NCBI GenBank assembly: GCA_017469885.1
Contig: JAFUFO010000008.1
Location: 36,422-100,421, forward strand
Source: Solobacterium sp.
GTDB lineage: Bacteria > Bacillota_I > Bacilli_A > Erysipelotrichales > Erysipelotrichaceae
DNA length: 64,000 nt
Direction: 5' to 3'
The notes under the pieces were generated by a model, which was given only the letters and a program-made list of their open reading frames with translations, did not search any database and was not told the origin of the DNA. Position 1 is the stretch's first letter. Every line of letters starts with the position of its first letter. Position numbers and translations under genes: made by a program. Below, in pieces: positions 1 through 11,046 of the stretch.

Positions 1-164
1 CCCAGTGCCAGTGCGCCGAGAATTGCCTCCGCAAGGGCGTGCGTCAGGGCATCTGCGTCACTGTGACCGAGCAGTCCCTTTTCAAACGGGATTTCCACCC
101 CGCCGAGAATCAGTTTTCTTCCTTCCGCAAAGCGATGAATATCCGTAGATTGTCCGATGCGCAT
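1..164 (-). CDS. ispF: 2-C-methyl-D-erythritol 2,4-cyclodiphosphate synthase, 5' part only
   Basis: Makes the 2,4-cyclodiphosphate ring in the MEP route to isoprenoid precursors (cytosol). The visible 54 codons begin [12 protein letters not shown] and carry the family pattern GRxLxLGGVxIP followed by GHSDADAL. Asp8, His10 and His42 sit where the zinc ligands lie in IspF. The ATG at 162-164 has an AACGGAGG ribosome site a few bases upstream. The gene runs off the left edge, so about two thirds of the usual ~155 residues are not visible. It diverges from cca; the shared 107-base spacer holds a cre-like palindrome. Confidence 0.93.
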   Translation of the reverse strand, partial: MRIGQSTDIHRFAEGRKLILGGVEIPFEKGLLGHSDADALTHALAEAILGALAL

Positions 165-236
165 AGTACAGACCTCCGTTTCGTCTCAAATATAAGGATA
201 CATATAGATAATACAATACCCGGCAGAATCATTTTG

Positions 237-265
237 TTGGAAACGTTTCCAAAATTTAGTAAAAT
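237..265 (+). promoter_or_regulatory. cca promoter overlapped by a perfect cre-like palindrome
   Basis: TTGGAAACGTTTCCAA (237-252) is a perfect 16-base palindrome and fits the catabolite-responsive-element consensus WTGNAANCGNWNNCWW bound by CcpA. Its first six bases, TTGGAA (237-242), also form a plausible -35; 17 bases later comes TAAAAT (260-265) as -10. The expected transcription start then falls on or next to the ATG at 272. Binding by CcpA or another LacI-family protein is inferred. The site could also affect ispF on the other strand. Confidence 0.55.
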
Positions 266-271
266 AGGCAT

Positions 272-1486
272 ATGAAAAAGACGATGCCGCTCCCGGCCTA
301 TATCAAATCCGTAATCCGAAAACTGAACGATGCCGGTTATGAAGCCTACGTTGTGGGCGGCGCCGTACGGTCATGGCTGCTCGGCACCGAGATTCATGAC
401 TACGATATTACAAGCAACGCACTGCCGAATGAAATCAAGAAAGTGTTTGAAGGTTACCGCACTGTCGATACCGGGATCCGCCACGGAACCGTCACCGTGC
501 TCGATCGGAATAATCCGATTGAGATCACGACCTACCGCACGGAAACCGGGTATACCGATCACCGCCATCCGGATGCGGTTGCGTTCACCCGTTCACTGGA
601 AGAAGACTGTGCACGGCGTGATTTTACGATCAATGCGCTCTGTTATCATCCGAAGGAAGGCATCATCGATTTCTTCGGCGGATGCCAGGACCTGCAGAAT
701 TTCCTGATCCGGGCCGTCGGTGAACCGGCAGTCCGGTTTGATGAAGATGCCCTTCGCATCCTGCGGGCAATCCGCTTTGCGGCGCAGCTCGGCTTCCATA
801 TTGAAGACGCAACCCGTAGTGCCCTTGCGGAAAAAGCGGAAACCCTCCGGTTTGTCTCGCAGGAGCGGATTACTGCCGAACTGACCAAGACCCTTGCGGC
901 ACCCTATGCCAAGGGCATTCTGGAAGAATACCGCGGTGTCTTTGAGCTGCTCATTCCGGAGCTTCAGGAATACAGCGACAGCCAGTACAGCAGTATGTGC
1001 GCCATGATCTCCCGCTGTCCGGGCGATGTGAACCTGCGCACCGCAGTCCTGCTTGACGGACTTCATGATGTATCCCGCAGTGATGAGATCCTGCGCCGTC
1101 TGAAGTATTCCAACAGCGACCGGTATGCCGTAACCAACTACCTGGAGACCGCTGATCTGCCGCTGGAGACCCGCATTGACATGCGGAAGGCACTGAACCG
1201 GCTGAGTGTTCCGGTTCCGTCCTTTCTCAGCTTCCGCTGCGCAAAAGATCCTTCGCTGGACCGCAGTGCACTGGAAGCACTGTATAAAGTCATCCGGAAA
1301 GACGGAGACTGTTATACGCTGAAACAGCTTGAGGTAACCGGCAAGGACCTCAAGGAAATCGGCCTGAAGGGAAGCAGTATCTCAATGTCCATGAACGCGC
1401 TGCTTACCGCTGTCATGGAAGATGTCATACCGAATACACGGGAAGATCTGATGCGTTATCTCCGGGATTTGACCCGGGGCGCATGA
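272..1486 (+). CDS. cca: CCA tRNA nucleotidyltransferase (class II)
   Basis: Adds or repairs the 3' CCA end of tRNAs in the cytosol. The 404-residue protein has the polymerase-beta-like head near the N-terminus: GGAVR at residues 29-33 and the metal-binding DYD at 43-45, then RRDFTINAL near residue 115 and the family RFDEDALRILRAIRF block near 155. The C-terminal half is the less conserved tRNA-binding body. No Shine-Dalgarno is visible before the ATG at 272, and a -10 box ends only 6 bases upstream, so the mRNA may be leaderless. A strong terminator follows directly. Confidence 0.95.
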   Translation: MKKTMPLPAYIKSVIRKLNDAGYEAYVVGGAVRSWLLGTEIHDYDITSNALPNEIKKVFEGYRTVDTGIRHGTVTVLDRNNPIEITTYRTETGYTDHRHPDAVAFTRSLEEDCARRDFTINALCYHPKEGIIDFFGGCQDLQNFLIRAVGEPAVRFDEDALRILRAIRFAAQLGFHIEDATRSALAEKAETLRFVSQERITAELTKTLAAPYAKGILEEYRGVFELLIPELQEYSDSQYSSMCAMISRCPGDVNLRTAVLLDGLHDVSRSDEILRRLKYSNSDRYAVTNYLETADLPLETRIDMRKALNRLSVPVPSFLSFRCAKDPSLDRSALEALYKVIRKDGDCYTLKQLEVTGKDLKEIGLKGSSISMSMNALLTAVMEDVIPNTREDLMRYLRDLTRGA

Positions 1487-1506
1487 GAAGCTTCCATCCC
1501 CCTCGT

Positions 1507-1548
1507 AAAGAGAGCGGAATACACGGGTTCCGCTCTCTTTCTTTTTTA
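1507..1548 (+). terminator. Intrinsic terminator of cca
   Basis: Perfect 13-base stem (1507-1519 with 1528-1540), 8-base loop, then a T-rich run ending near 1548. Confidence 0.9.
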
Positions 1549-1562
1549 TGACTGACTGTAGT

Positions 1563-1588
1563 AAAAAAGCACGCTTCCGGCGTGCTTT
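1563..1588 (-). terminator. Terminator of the dtd-darA cluster
   Basis: Stem aaagcacgc (1566-1574) with gcgtgcttt (1580-1588) and a 5-base loop. On the minus strand it is followed by six T (1568 down to 1563), placing it just after darA. Confidence 0.85.
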
Positions 1589-1602
1589 CCGATTACGCTG
1601 AC

Positions 1603-1926
1603 TCAGAGTTTGCGGAACTGTTCGACGTCGAGCACAAAGATCGTTGCGCCGCCGACCTGAACTTCCACCGGGAAGGACGCATAACGTCCGATATCATAGC
1701 TTGCGGTGGACGGGACGATTTCCGTACGCCGTTCCGACTCACTACCGATGATCTCAATGCAGTGTTCCACCAGATCATCCTCGGTTCCGACGATCATCGT
1801 GGTATTTCCTGCACGGAGGAATCCGCCGGTTGTCGCAAGACGGGTTACCGAAAAGTTTTCTTTTGTGAGCGCAGCACTGACTGCGGTTGCGTCATCATTG
1901 GATACAATTGCCAGAATCAGTTTCAT
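1603..1926 (-). CDS. darA: Cyclic-di-AMP receptor, PII-like (DarA/PstA/YaaQ)
   Basis: Small cytosolic trimeric PII-like protein that binds cyclic-di-AMP. The 107 residues match the family in length and pattern: beta-strand start MKLILAIVSNDD, the loop with TRLATTGGFLRAGNTT, and the glycine-containing C-terminal strand VQVGGATIFVLDVEQF. Its output partner is not known from this window. It is the last gene of a leftward cluster (dtd, DUF951, ychF, darA), 79 bases after ychF, with its own AGGAGG site. A terminator follows. Confidence 0.92.
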   Translation of the reverse strand: MKLILAIVSNDDATAVSAALTKENFSVTRLATTGGFLRAGNTTMIVGTEDDLVEHCIEIIGSESERRTEIVPSTASYDIGRYASFPVEVQVGGATIFVLDVEQFRKL

Positions 1927-2005
1927 GATTTTATACCTCCTGCAATTAGTGTTCCTGTCACTTTCAATTTATCATCATGCGGAAAGAATTCCAACCGCAT
2001 CGTCC

Positions 2006-3106
2006 TTACACATTGAAGCGGAAGAAGACAATGTCGCCGTCTTTCATCACGTAGTCCTTGCCTTCAATGCGGAGTTTTCCGTGTTCCCGCAGGGCAGCTT
2101 CCGTCTTGTATTCCATGATGTCCTCATAGCTGTAGACTTCCGCCTTGATAAATCCCTTTTCAAAATCCGTATGGATGATGCCGGCACACTGCGGTGCCTT
2201 CATTCCTTCCCGGAAGGTCCAGGCACGGTTTTCCGGCTCACCGACGGTAAAGAAGGTGCGCAGGCCAAGCAGATGGTAGGCAGCCTGAATGATCTGATCA
2301 AGACCGGCTGTGCGGATGCCGAGTTCGTCCAGGAATGCCTTCTTTTCCTCTTTGTCCATGCCGGAGAGTTCCTCTTCCATGCGGGCGCTGATTGCGATGC
2401 ATTCACTGTGTTCCTTCGCCGCAAGTTCTTTCACGGCGGTATAGTACGGACTCTGATCCGGGTCGCTCACTTCATCTTCGCTCATGTTTGCGACATAGAT
2501 GACCGGCTTTGCGGTAAGCAGGGAATAGTTCTTCAGAAGTTCCTTCTCACCGTCGGAAAGATCAAGCAGGCGCACCGGGGTTCCGGCAAGCAGCGCCTCT
2601 TTGAATTTCTGAAGTGCGTTGTTTTCCTCTACGGCGCCCTTTTCCTTGGTCTGTGCCTTGCGCAGAACCTTGGCAATCCGGTTTTCCACGGTATCGAGGT
2701 CTGCCATGCAGAGCTCAAGATTGATTTCCTCAATATCGCGCACCGGATCCACCGATCCTTCCACGTGCTCGATATTCGCATCATCAAAACAGCGGACAAC
2801 GTGAATGATCGCATTGGTCTCACGGATGTTCGCAAGGAACTGGTTGCCGAGTCCCTCACCCTTGGAAGCGCCTTTGACAAGACCGGCAATGTCGGTGAAT
2901 TCAAAGGTCGTGTAAATCACCTTTTTCGGGTGAAACAGCTCCACAAGGTTGTCCATCCGCTCATCCGGGACTTCCACGACGCCGACATTCGGCGCAATCG
3001 TCGCGAACGGATAGTTTTCCGCCAGCACCTGGCTGTTGGTGATAGCGTTGAATAACGTGGACTTTCCGACGTTCGGAAGTCCGACAATTCCTGCAGTTAA
3101 TGCCAT
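2006..3106 (-). CDS. ychF: Ribosome-associated, redox-sensitive GTPase-fold ATPase YchF
   Basis: TRAFAC-class P-loop protein of the Obg family that prefers ATP and associates with ribosomes. At 366 residues it is full length. The P-loop GLPNVGKST is at about residues 8-16, the G3 region DIAGLVKGASKGEGLG around 69-84, and the C-terminal TGS-like domain ends in the typical KDGDIVFFRFNV. The start at 3106 has a GGAGGAG site. It lies 37 bases after DUF951, the same partner seen as yyzM/yyaF in Bacillus subtilis. Confidence 0.96.
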   Translation of the reverse strand: MALTAGIVGLPNVGKSTLFNAITNSQVLAENYPFATIAPNVGVVEVPDERMDNLVELFHPKKVIYTTFEFTDIAGLVKGASKGEGLGNQFLANIRETNAIIHVVRCFDDANIEHVEGSVDPVRDIEEINLELCMADLDTVENRIAKVLRKAQTKEKGAVEENNALQKFKEALLAGTPVRLLDLSDGEKELLKNYSLLTAKPVIYVANMSEDEVSDPDQSPYYTAVKELAAKEHSECIAISARMEEELSGMDKEEKKAFLDELGIRTAGLDQIIQAAYHLLGLRTFFTVGEPENRAWTFREGMKAPQCAGIIHTDFEKGFIKAEVYSYEDIMEYKTEAALREHGKLRIEGKDYVMKDGDIVFFRFNV

Positions 3107-3143
3107 GTATATCTCCTCCGGCAGTTAAATACGATATGACGCG

Positions 3144-3356
3144 TCAGGCCGCATCCGCTGCGGGTGCCTTTTCCACAACGCGCTTCAGTTTGCGTTCAAA
3201 CTCATGACGCGGAAACATGATGACAGCTCCGCATCCCTGACACTTGATCTTGATATCCGCACCCATGCGGATCACCCGCCACACCTTGGACTTGCGGCAG
3301 GGATGTTCCTTTTTCATTTCGACAATGTCATTGAGATCATAATCCGGTACGACCAT
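3144..3356 (-). CDS. DUF951 small basic protein (YyzM-like)
   Basis: 70-residue cytosolic protein of unknown biochemical role, conserved next to ychF in Bacillota. The body MVVPDYDLNDIVEMKKEHPC, then CxxC (CQGC) and the motif VIMFPRHEFERKLKR are the family pattern. The cysteines suggest metal binding, but this is inference. The Ala-rich tail (AADAA) is a poorly conserved end. GGGAGG lies before the ATG at 3356; spacing to dtd (33 bases) and ychF (37 bases) supports one transcript. Confidence 0.88.
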   Translation of the reverse strand: MVVPDYDLNDIVEMKKEHPCRKSKVWRVIRMGADIKIKCQGCGAVIMFPRHEFERKLKRVVEKAPAADAA

Positions 3357-3389
3357 ACAGTATCCTCCCTGCGCCTGTCAAAACAGTTT

Positions 3390-3860
3390 TCAGCGGCGCT
3401 GACTGCCGCCGGCCAGAACTTCTTCCGAATCCATGGTGATCGTCACCGGACCGTCATTCAGCAGGCGGACTTTCATGTCTGCGGCAAAGATTCCTTCTCC
3501 CACGGGAATCCCTCTGGAGCGCAGAACCTCATTGAAATACAGATAAAGCTCCTTTGCGTGTTCGGGAGAACCCGATTTCACGAAGCTCGGCCGGTTGCCC
3601 TTGCGGCAGTCGGCATACAGTGTGAACTGGGAAATCGAAAGAACGGCTCCTCCGATGTCTTCGACAGACAGGTTCATCTTTCCGTTTTCATCCTCAAAGA
3701 TCCGCAGTTTCCGGATCTTGTCGGCCATGCGTTCTGCGGTTTCGCGGTCGTCGCTGTCGCAGAACCCGACAAGGATCAGAAGTCCGTTTCCAATCTCTCC
3801 GTGAACTTCCCCTTCAATCGTTACGGAAGCCTCCCGGACACGCTGTATTACTGTTCTCAT
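3390..3860 (-). CDS. dtd: D-aminoacyl-tRNA deacylase
   Basis: Hydrolyses D-amino acids from mischarged tRNA. The family start [13 protein letters not shown] is used here, giving 156 residues; an upstream in-frame TTG (3887) would add nine unconserved residues. The [17 protein letters not shown] block around residue 80 holds the catalytic region, and the gly-cisPro stretch (NDGPVTI) is near residue 139. Unusually, an extended -10 box (TGTTATAAT) ends 7 bases before the ATG and no Shine-Dalgarno is present, so translation may begin at the 5' end of the mRNA. First gene of the dtd-DUF951-ychF-darA cluster. Confidence 0.94.
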   Translation of the reverse strand: MRTVIQRVREASVTIEGEVHGEIGNGLLILVGFCDSDDRETAERMADKIRKLRIFEDENGKMNLSVEDIGGAVLSISQFTLYADCRKGNRPSFVKSGSPEHAKELYLYFNEVLRSRGIPVGEGIFAADMKVRLLNDGPVTITMDSEEVLAGGSQRR

Positions 3861-3867
3861 AGAGTGC

Positions 3868-3876
3868 ATTATAACA
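3868..3876 (-). promoter_or_regulatory. Extended -10 promoter immediately before dtd
   Basis: On the minus strand the sequence reads TGTTATAAT followed by seven bases and then the dtd ATG. TGnTATAAT is an extended -10; no good -35 is seen 17 bases upstream. Predicted leaderless start. Confidence 0.5.
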
Positions 3877-4015
3877 CGCTCAAACAATGCGGCATCAGAG
3901 ACGCAGATTCCGGCGAATTACAAAAAAGCACAAAAATATCAAAAAGTTCAGTTTTTGTTCACATTAGTATGTTATATAGATATAAACTTATCCACTTAGA
4001 AAGAGAGATCCGCCA

Positions 4016-4981
4016 ATGGCCGATAAAAAAGAACTCCCCCTCGCTCTGCTAGAGATTCTGGAATCCTCCACAGACAAGGATCATATTCTCTCCGCATCGC
4101 AGATCCGGAAGAAGCTCGAGAGCAAATACGGTCTTACGCTGGAACGACGCACGCTGTACTCCAATATTGAACTTCTTGAAAAATACGGACATAAGATCAG
4201 CAGCTGGCGCGACAACAGTGAAGGCTATTATCTCGAAGAGCGCCAGTTCAAACAGAACGAAGTGCGAAGCCTTCTCAACGCGGTAAACGCTGCCGCCTTC
4301 CTCTCCCCCGCAGAATCCTCCGCACTGACGCGCAAGATTCTTGCGACGCTGAGTGTGCCACAGCGCAAACTGTTTCAGGAAGAGATTTACATCAGCTTCA
4401 AGAACGGCAGAAATGATGCGGCGATGTCCCGCAAGTTTGAACTGATTTCCGATGCCATCCGTTCCCGCGAGGCCATTGCCTTCACACCCCTGGCCTGGAC
4501 GGAAGACCTGGACCTTGCGCCGGCGAAGGAACGCGTGCTGGCAGAACCCCGCTTTATCGCCTTCTTTGAGCACCGCCCCTACCTTGTCGCAACACTGCCT
4601 GACAAGGCCAGTGCCCGCTGGTATCGGATCGACCGGATCACCGATGTCACACAGGAGGAACACACCTTCGAGGCACTGAGCGAAGAAACCGCACGCTCTG
4701 TCACGCGCAGCTGCCCGCTCGACCGGGACAGCGCACAGGAAACCGCGATCTTCCGCTGTCACAAGTCCATGATCGATCCGCTGACAGACCGGTTCGAACC
4801 GTTCGCCGTCTTCCGGCCGCTCGATGCGGAACATTTTGAACTGCGCATCACCGCATCCGAAAATGTCATCCTGCGGATCGCGGAGCGTTATGCGACGTCC
4901 TGCGTCCTGCTGGAGCCCTCTCACCTCCATGAGCGCATGAAGGAACAGCTTGCGGCTGCACTGAACGCGTACAATAAGTAA
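4016..4981 (+). CDS. WYL-domain transcriptional regulator (copy 1)
   Basis: 321-residue DNA-binding regulator: an N-terminal winged-helix region (about 1-80, with LERRTLYSNIELLEKYG) and a C-terminal WYL-type sensor region (RYLVATLP-like strand, WYRIDRITDV near residue 208). WYL domains bind nucleotides or other small ligands in studied cases; the ligand here is unknown. It is a paralogue of the gene at 23984, and both begin MADKKELPLA. It is followed by a strong terminator and an AI-2E-type permease, so it appears to be transcribed alone. Confidence 0.85.
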   Translation: MADKKELPLALLEILESSTDKDHILSASQIRKKLESKYGLTLERRTLYSNIELLEKYGHKISSWRDNSEGYYLEERQFKQNEVRSLLNAVNAAAFLSPAESSALTRKILATLSVPQRKLFQEEIYISFKNGRNDAAMSRKFELISDAIRSREAIAFTPLAWTEDLDLAPAKERVLAEPRFIAFFEHRPYLVATLPDKASARWYRIDRITDVTQEEHTFEALSEETARSVTRSCPLDRDSAQETAIFRCHKSMIDPLTDRFEPFAVFRPLDAEHFELRITASENVILRIAERYATSCVLLEPSHLHERMKEQLAAALNAYNK

Positions 4982-4998
4982 TCTTTTACAATCACCCG

Positions 4999-5028
4999 AC
5001 AGTGTCCGCATCCGGACACTGTTTTTTT
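4999..5028 (+). terminator. Terminator after WYL regulator 1
   Basis: Perfect 10-base stem acagtgtccg/cggacactgt (4999-5008, 5013-5022), loop CATC, then seven T. Confidence 0.92.
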
Positions 5029-5076
5029 CAATCCCCCGCATTCATGGTAGGATTATGAAGTTGTGAGGTTAAATCA

Positions 5077-6189
5077 ATGAAGAAACTGTTTCAGAAACTC
5101 GATCCGGCATATCTGAAGGTAGCCCTGTACGCAGGCGGCACCGTGCTGGTCACATACTTTGCGGGACTTGCGCTGTATTCCGCGCTTCCTGCACTGTCGA
5201 AGTTCTCTTCGCTTGTGCTTGCGGTTCTGCGGCCGATGCTGGTGGGATTTGTCATCTGGTATCTGTTATTGCCGGGGGTAAAGAAAATCGAAGGCGCGCT
5301 TGCGAAGCGCTTCGGTGAGAAGAAGGGGCTGCGCGGCATTGCCGTACTGATCTGCTTTCTTGTCATACTTGCGGTCATTGCGATATTCCTGATTGTGATA
5401 TCCCAGGCATTTGTCTCGCAGATCAATTTTTCCAGCATTGTACATCTTGTGCAGGGAACGGAAACCGATCTGCAGGAATTCATCAACCAGGCGATCTCCT
5501 ATCTGGAGCGGTTCAACATCAAGATTCCGAATATCGGCTCCTCCCTCACCGGCGTGGTTTCCTCCATTGCCAGCTCCACGACGACCTTCTTCTTCGGAAT
5601 CATCTTTTCCATTTACTTCCTGATCGATGCGGACCGTCTGAGGACCTACTGGCGCAATGCGGCACAGAAGATTTTCACAAAACGTACGATTGCCCGTTTC
5701 CGTGAACTGCTTGGCGATGCGGATGTCTGTTTCTCCGGTTATATCCGCGGTCAGGTGACGGATGCGATCCTGGTCGGTGCGGTCGTTTCCATCGTGTTCT
5801 CCTTCATGAAGATGAAGTATGCGCTTGTGATCGGTCTGCTTGCGGGCATCGGCAACCTGATTCCCTATGTCGGTCCGGCGCTTGGCTATATCTCGGTCAT
5901 TCTGGTCAACCTCATTGCGGGAGATTTCCGGATGCTGGTAATCGGTCTGGTGGTGCTGGAAGTAATCATGTTAATCGATGGAAATATCATCAACCCAAGA
6001 CTGCTTGCCGGAACGATCAAGGTGCACCCGCTGCTTGTCATCGCCTCCCTGCTTGCGGGCGGTGCGATCGGCGGACTGCTGGGGATGCTGCTGGCAGTGC
6101 CGACCGGTGCGTTTATCCGCATGCAGTTTGAAAAATGGCTCGCAAAAAAGGAACCGCCCGAAGAACCGGAAGCGGAACCTGCCGAATGA
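5077..6189 (+). CDS. AI-2E family (UPF0118) membrane transporter
   Basis: 370-residue polytopic inner-membrane protein of the AI-2E exporter family. Members have been linked to export of autoinducer-2, ions or other small solutes, so the substrate is not predictable. Hydrophobic segments lie near residues 16-38, 43-62, 85-110, 155-180 and several between 210 and 340. The conserved stretch GLLAGIGNLIPYVGPALGYI (about 255-274) is the family signature. The tail is charged (KKEPPEEPEAEPAE). The ATG at 5077 has GTGAGG upstream. A terminator follows 1-2 bases after the stop. Confidence 0.88.
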   Translation: MKKLFQKLDPAYLKVALYAGGTVLVTYFAGLALYSALPALSKFSSLVLAVLRPMLVGFVIWYLLLPGVKKIEGALAKRFGEKKGLRGIAVLICFLVILAVIAIFLIVISQAFVSQINFSSIVHLVQGTETDLQEFINQAISYLERFNIKIPNIGSSLTGVVSSIASSTTTFFFGIIFSIYFLIDADRLRTYWRNAAQKIFTKRTIARFRELLGDADVCFSGYIRGQVTDAILVGAVVSIVFSFMKMKYALVIGLLAGIGNLIPYVGPALGYISVILVNLIAGDFRMLVIGLVVLEVIMLIDGNIINPRLLAGTIKVHPLLVIASLLAGGAIGGLLGMLLAVPTGAFIRMQFEKWLAKKEPPEEPEAEPAE

Positions 6190-6192
6190 AAC

Positions 6193-6222
6193 AAAAAAAG
6201 TGGAAGTACTTCCGCTTTTTTT
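6193..6222 (+). terminator. Terminator after AI-2E transporter
   Basis: A-rich arm plus GTGGAAGT pairs with ACTTCCGC plus seven T (one G-T pair); very short loop. Confidence 0.85.
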
Positions 6223-6275
6223 GTGCAGCCATGCACGCAGTATCCGTGTTTCCATAATGAAAGGAGGCAATTTTC

Positions 6276-6848
6276 ATGAACCTCAGAACTGTAATTCTTT
6301 CGCTCAGCGCCGTCTGCTTCCTGCAGGCATGTGCATCTGCGCCGGCTGAGCTTCCATCAGAAACACCGGCTCCTACCGAACCGGTATCACAGGCCATGAT
6401 TCAGGATATTGATGACCCTGTCTGGGTCAGCGGCGAAATCAGGGAATATTTAGCCGCGCTCGGTGACGGTGAACATGGTTCGGATATCGTTGTCACACAG
6501 TCGGACGGAAGCGGAATGCCGTATGTACGGAAGCTGCGGTACACCGTATCGGACATTGATCTGCGGCAGTATCTGGAAGAGACGCTTATCGCGCATTTTG
6601 AAGAACGTTTCGGAGATGTGGTATTCAGCCGAGGCGATATCCGTGCCATCCCCGATTTCGGTGATCAGGAGGCAGTCGTGACGGATTATGAACTGATCTA
6701 TGCCGGGGAACACGTCTTTGTCACCTTCGCATCCGTAAGAGACGGATCGGATATTATTTCCTTCTGCACGGTTACGGACAAAGACCATCCGCTGGATGCG
6801 GAAACCCTGATCCGTGAAACCGCACGCGACGGTTACGGCGCAGAGTGA
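6276..6848 (+). CDS. Lipoprotein of unknown function
   Basis: 190 residues. The N-terminus MNLRTVILSLSAVCFLQACAS is a lipoprotein signal with lipobox LQAC (Cys19), so the protein should be anchored on the outer face of the membrane. A Pro/Thr-rich linker follows (about 22-40). The rest is an acidic alpha/beta domain with no motif I recognise. AAAGGAGG lies 8 bases before the ATG. It appears monocistronic, ending in a bidirectional terminator facing the aldo/keto reductase. Confidence 0.75.
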   Translation: MNLRTVILSLSAVCFLQACASAPAELPSETPAPTEPVSQAMIQDIDDPVWVSGEIREYLAALGDGEHGSDIVVTQSDGSGMPYVRKLRYTVSDIDLRQYLEETLIAHFEERFGDVVFSRGDIRAIPDFGDQEAVVTDYELIYAGEHVFVTFASVRDGSDIISFCTVTDKDHPLDAETLIRETARDGYGAE

Positions 6849-6870
6849 TCACGCCCTCAATATGCATGAT

Positions 6871-6920
6871 AAAAACCGGCCGCAGCACAATTCCTGAGGG
6901 ATTGTGTACAGCCGGTTTTT
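6871..6920. terminator. Bidirectional terminator
   Basis: aaaaaccggc (6871-6880) pairs with gccggttttt (6911-6920), with further inner pairing (cacaat/attgtg). T runs exist on both strands, serving the lipoprotein (+) and the aldo/keto reductase (-). Confidence 0.85.
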
Positions 6921-6928
6921 GATGTCTG

Positions 6929-8041
6929 TTACTTTACTGCGTCCGCAAGTTCCTTCAGAAGATCCGGAATCTGGATGGACTGCGGGCAGATGCCGGCGCA
7001 GGCACCGCACTGGATGCACATGTCCGGAGTTCCTTCCGAGACTACGCCCCGGTAGAGATCCATGTCCACACGTCCGCCGGATACCTTCCATTCGTTATAG
7101 ACCTTGAGGTATTCCGGGATGTTGATCTGCATCGGACAGCCTTCCGTGCAGTAACGGCATGCGGTGCACGGCACGACAATGCCTGCGCGGAAACACTCCG
7201 CCGCTTCTTTCAGAACTGCCTGATCCGCTTCGCTCAGAACACTGTCATCAGAGAAGGTATTCAGATTATCATTCATCTGATCCAGGCTGTTCATACCGCT
7301 GAGAATCACCTGCACATTGGGCAGGCTCTTCACAAAGCGCATTGCCCAGGAGGCAGTGCTCCAGTCCGGATGTGCGTTCCTCAGAATCGCTTCCGCTTCC
7401 GGTGACAGCTTCGCAAGACGGCCGCCCCGCACCGGCTCCATGACGACGACCGGAATATTCCGTTCCGTCAGGATCTCATACTCTTCCTTTGCGGTATTGA
7501 AAAACCAGTCATAGTAATTCAGCTGGATCTGGGCAAAGTCCCAGTCACGGTACGACGCAAAGCGCCGCAGTGTATCGGTGCCCGCATGGCTGGAGAAGCC
7601 GAGGTAACGGATCCGTCCGAGTTCCTTCTGTTTCAGGAAGTACTCGATACAGCCGCTGTTCAGATACTCATCCGCATTTCCGTCCATGATGCAGTGCAGC
7701 AGATAGAAGTCGATGCGGTCGGTCTGAAGCCGCTTCAGCTGTTCTTCAAAGACCGCCTCATAATCCGGGTTTGCATGCATATGGAACTTGTCCGCGATAT
7801 AGAACGAATCCCGCGGATATTTCTGCATTGCCTCGCCCAGGCAGCGCTCCGAATCACCGCTGTTGTATACATAAGCCGTGTCAAAGTAGTTGATGCCGTT
7901 GGCATAGGCACTGTCGATGACTGCGTGTGCTTTCGGACGGTCGATCGGGGAATTGCCGTTGTCCGGATCACTCAGAATAAAACGCATGTTTCCGAGACCG
8001 AGCCGGGACAGTTCGATATCTTTGAATGGTTTCTTGATCAT
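6929..8041 (-). CDS. Aldo/keto reductase with C-terminal 2x[4Fe-4S] ferredoxin domain
   Basis: 370-residue cytosolic oxidoreductase. The N-terminal TIM barrel shows the aldo/keto tetrad: Asp and Tyr in NYFDTAYVY, Lys in ADKFHM and His in LLHCIMD. The C-terminal ~100 residues carry two cysteine clusters, CTACRYCTEGCP and CIQCGACAGICP, typical of bacterial-type ferredoxin modules. Substrate unknown. It is the last gene of the leftward beta-glucoside cluster, 60 bases after the second glycosidase, so it may act on a sugar or aglycone product; that role is inferred from position only. Confidence 0.9.
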   Translation of the reverse strand: MIKKPFKDIELSRLGLGNMRFILSDPDNGNSPIDRPKAHAVIDSAYANGINYFDTAYVYNSGDSERCLGEAMQKYPRDSFYIADKFHMHANPDYEAVFEEQLKRLQTDRIDFYLLHCIMDGNADEYLNSGCIEYFLKQKELGRIRYLGFSSHAGTDTLRRFASYRDWDFAQIQLNYYDWFFNTAKEEYEILTERNIPVVVMEPVRGGRLAKLSPEAEAILRNAHPDWSTASWAMRFVKSLPNVQVILSGMNSLDQMNDNLNTFSDDSVLSEADQAVLKEAAECFRAGIVVPCTACRYCTEGCPMQINIPEYLKVYNEWKVSGGRVDMDLYRGVVSEGTPDMCIQCGACAGICPQSIQIPDLLKELADAVK

Positions 8042-8101
8042 AGTTTCTGTTCTCCTGTCTTTTATTTTAATGCATAGTCAACAGGTATCGGAACACCATG
8101 C

Positions 8102-11019
<2,918 letters not shown>

Positions 11020-11046
11020 GTTATTCCCCTTTCACTTTTGCAAAGT

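Noticed and set aside
1706..3055. 449-codon plus-strand frame
   Set aside because: Antisense to ychF and darA, which are unmistakable.
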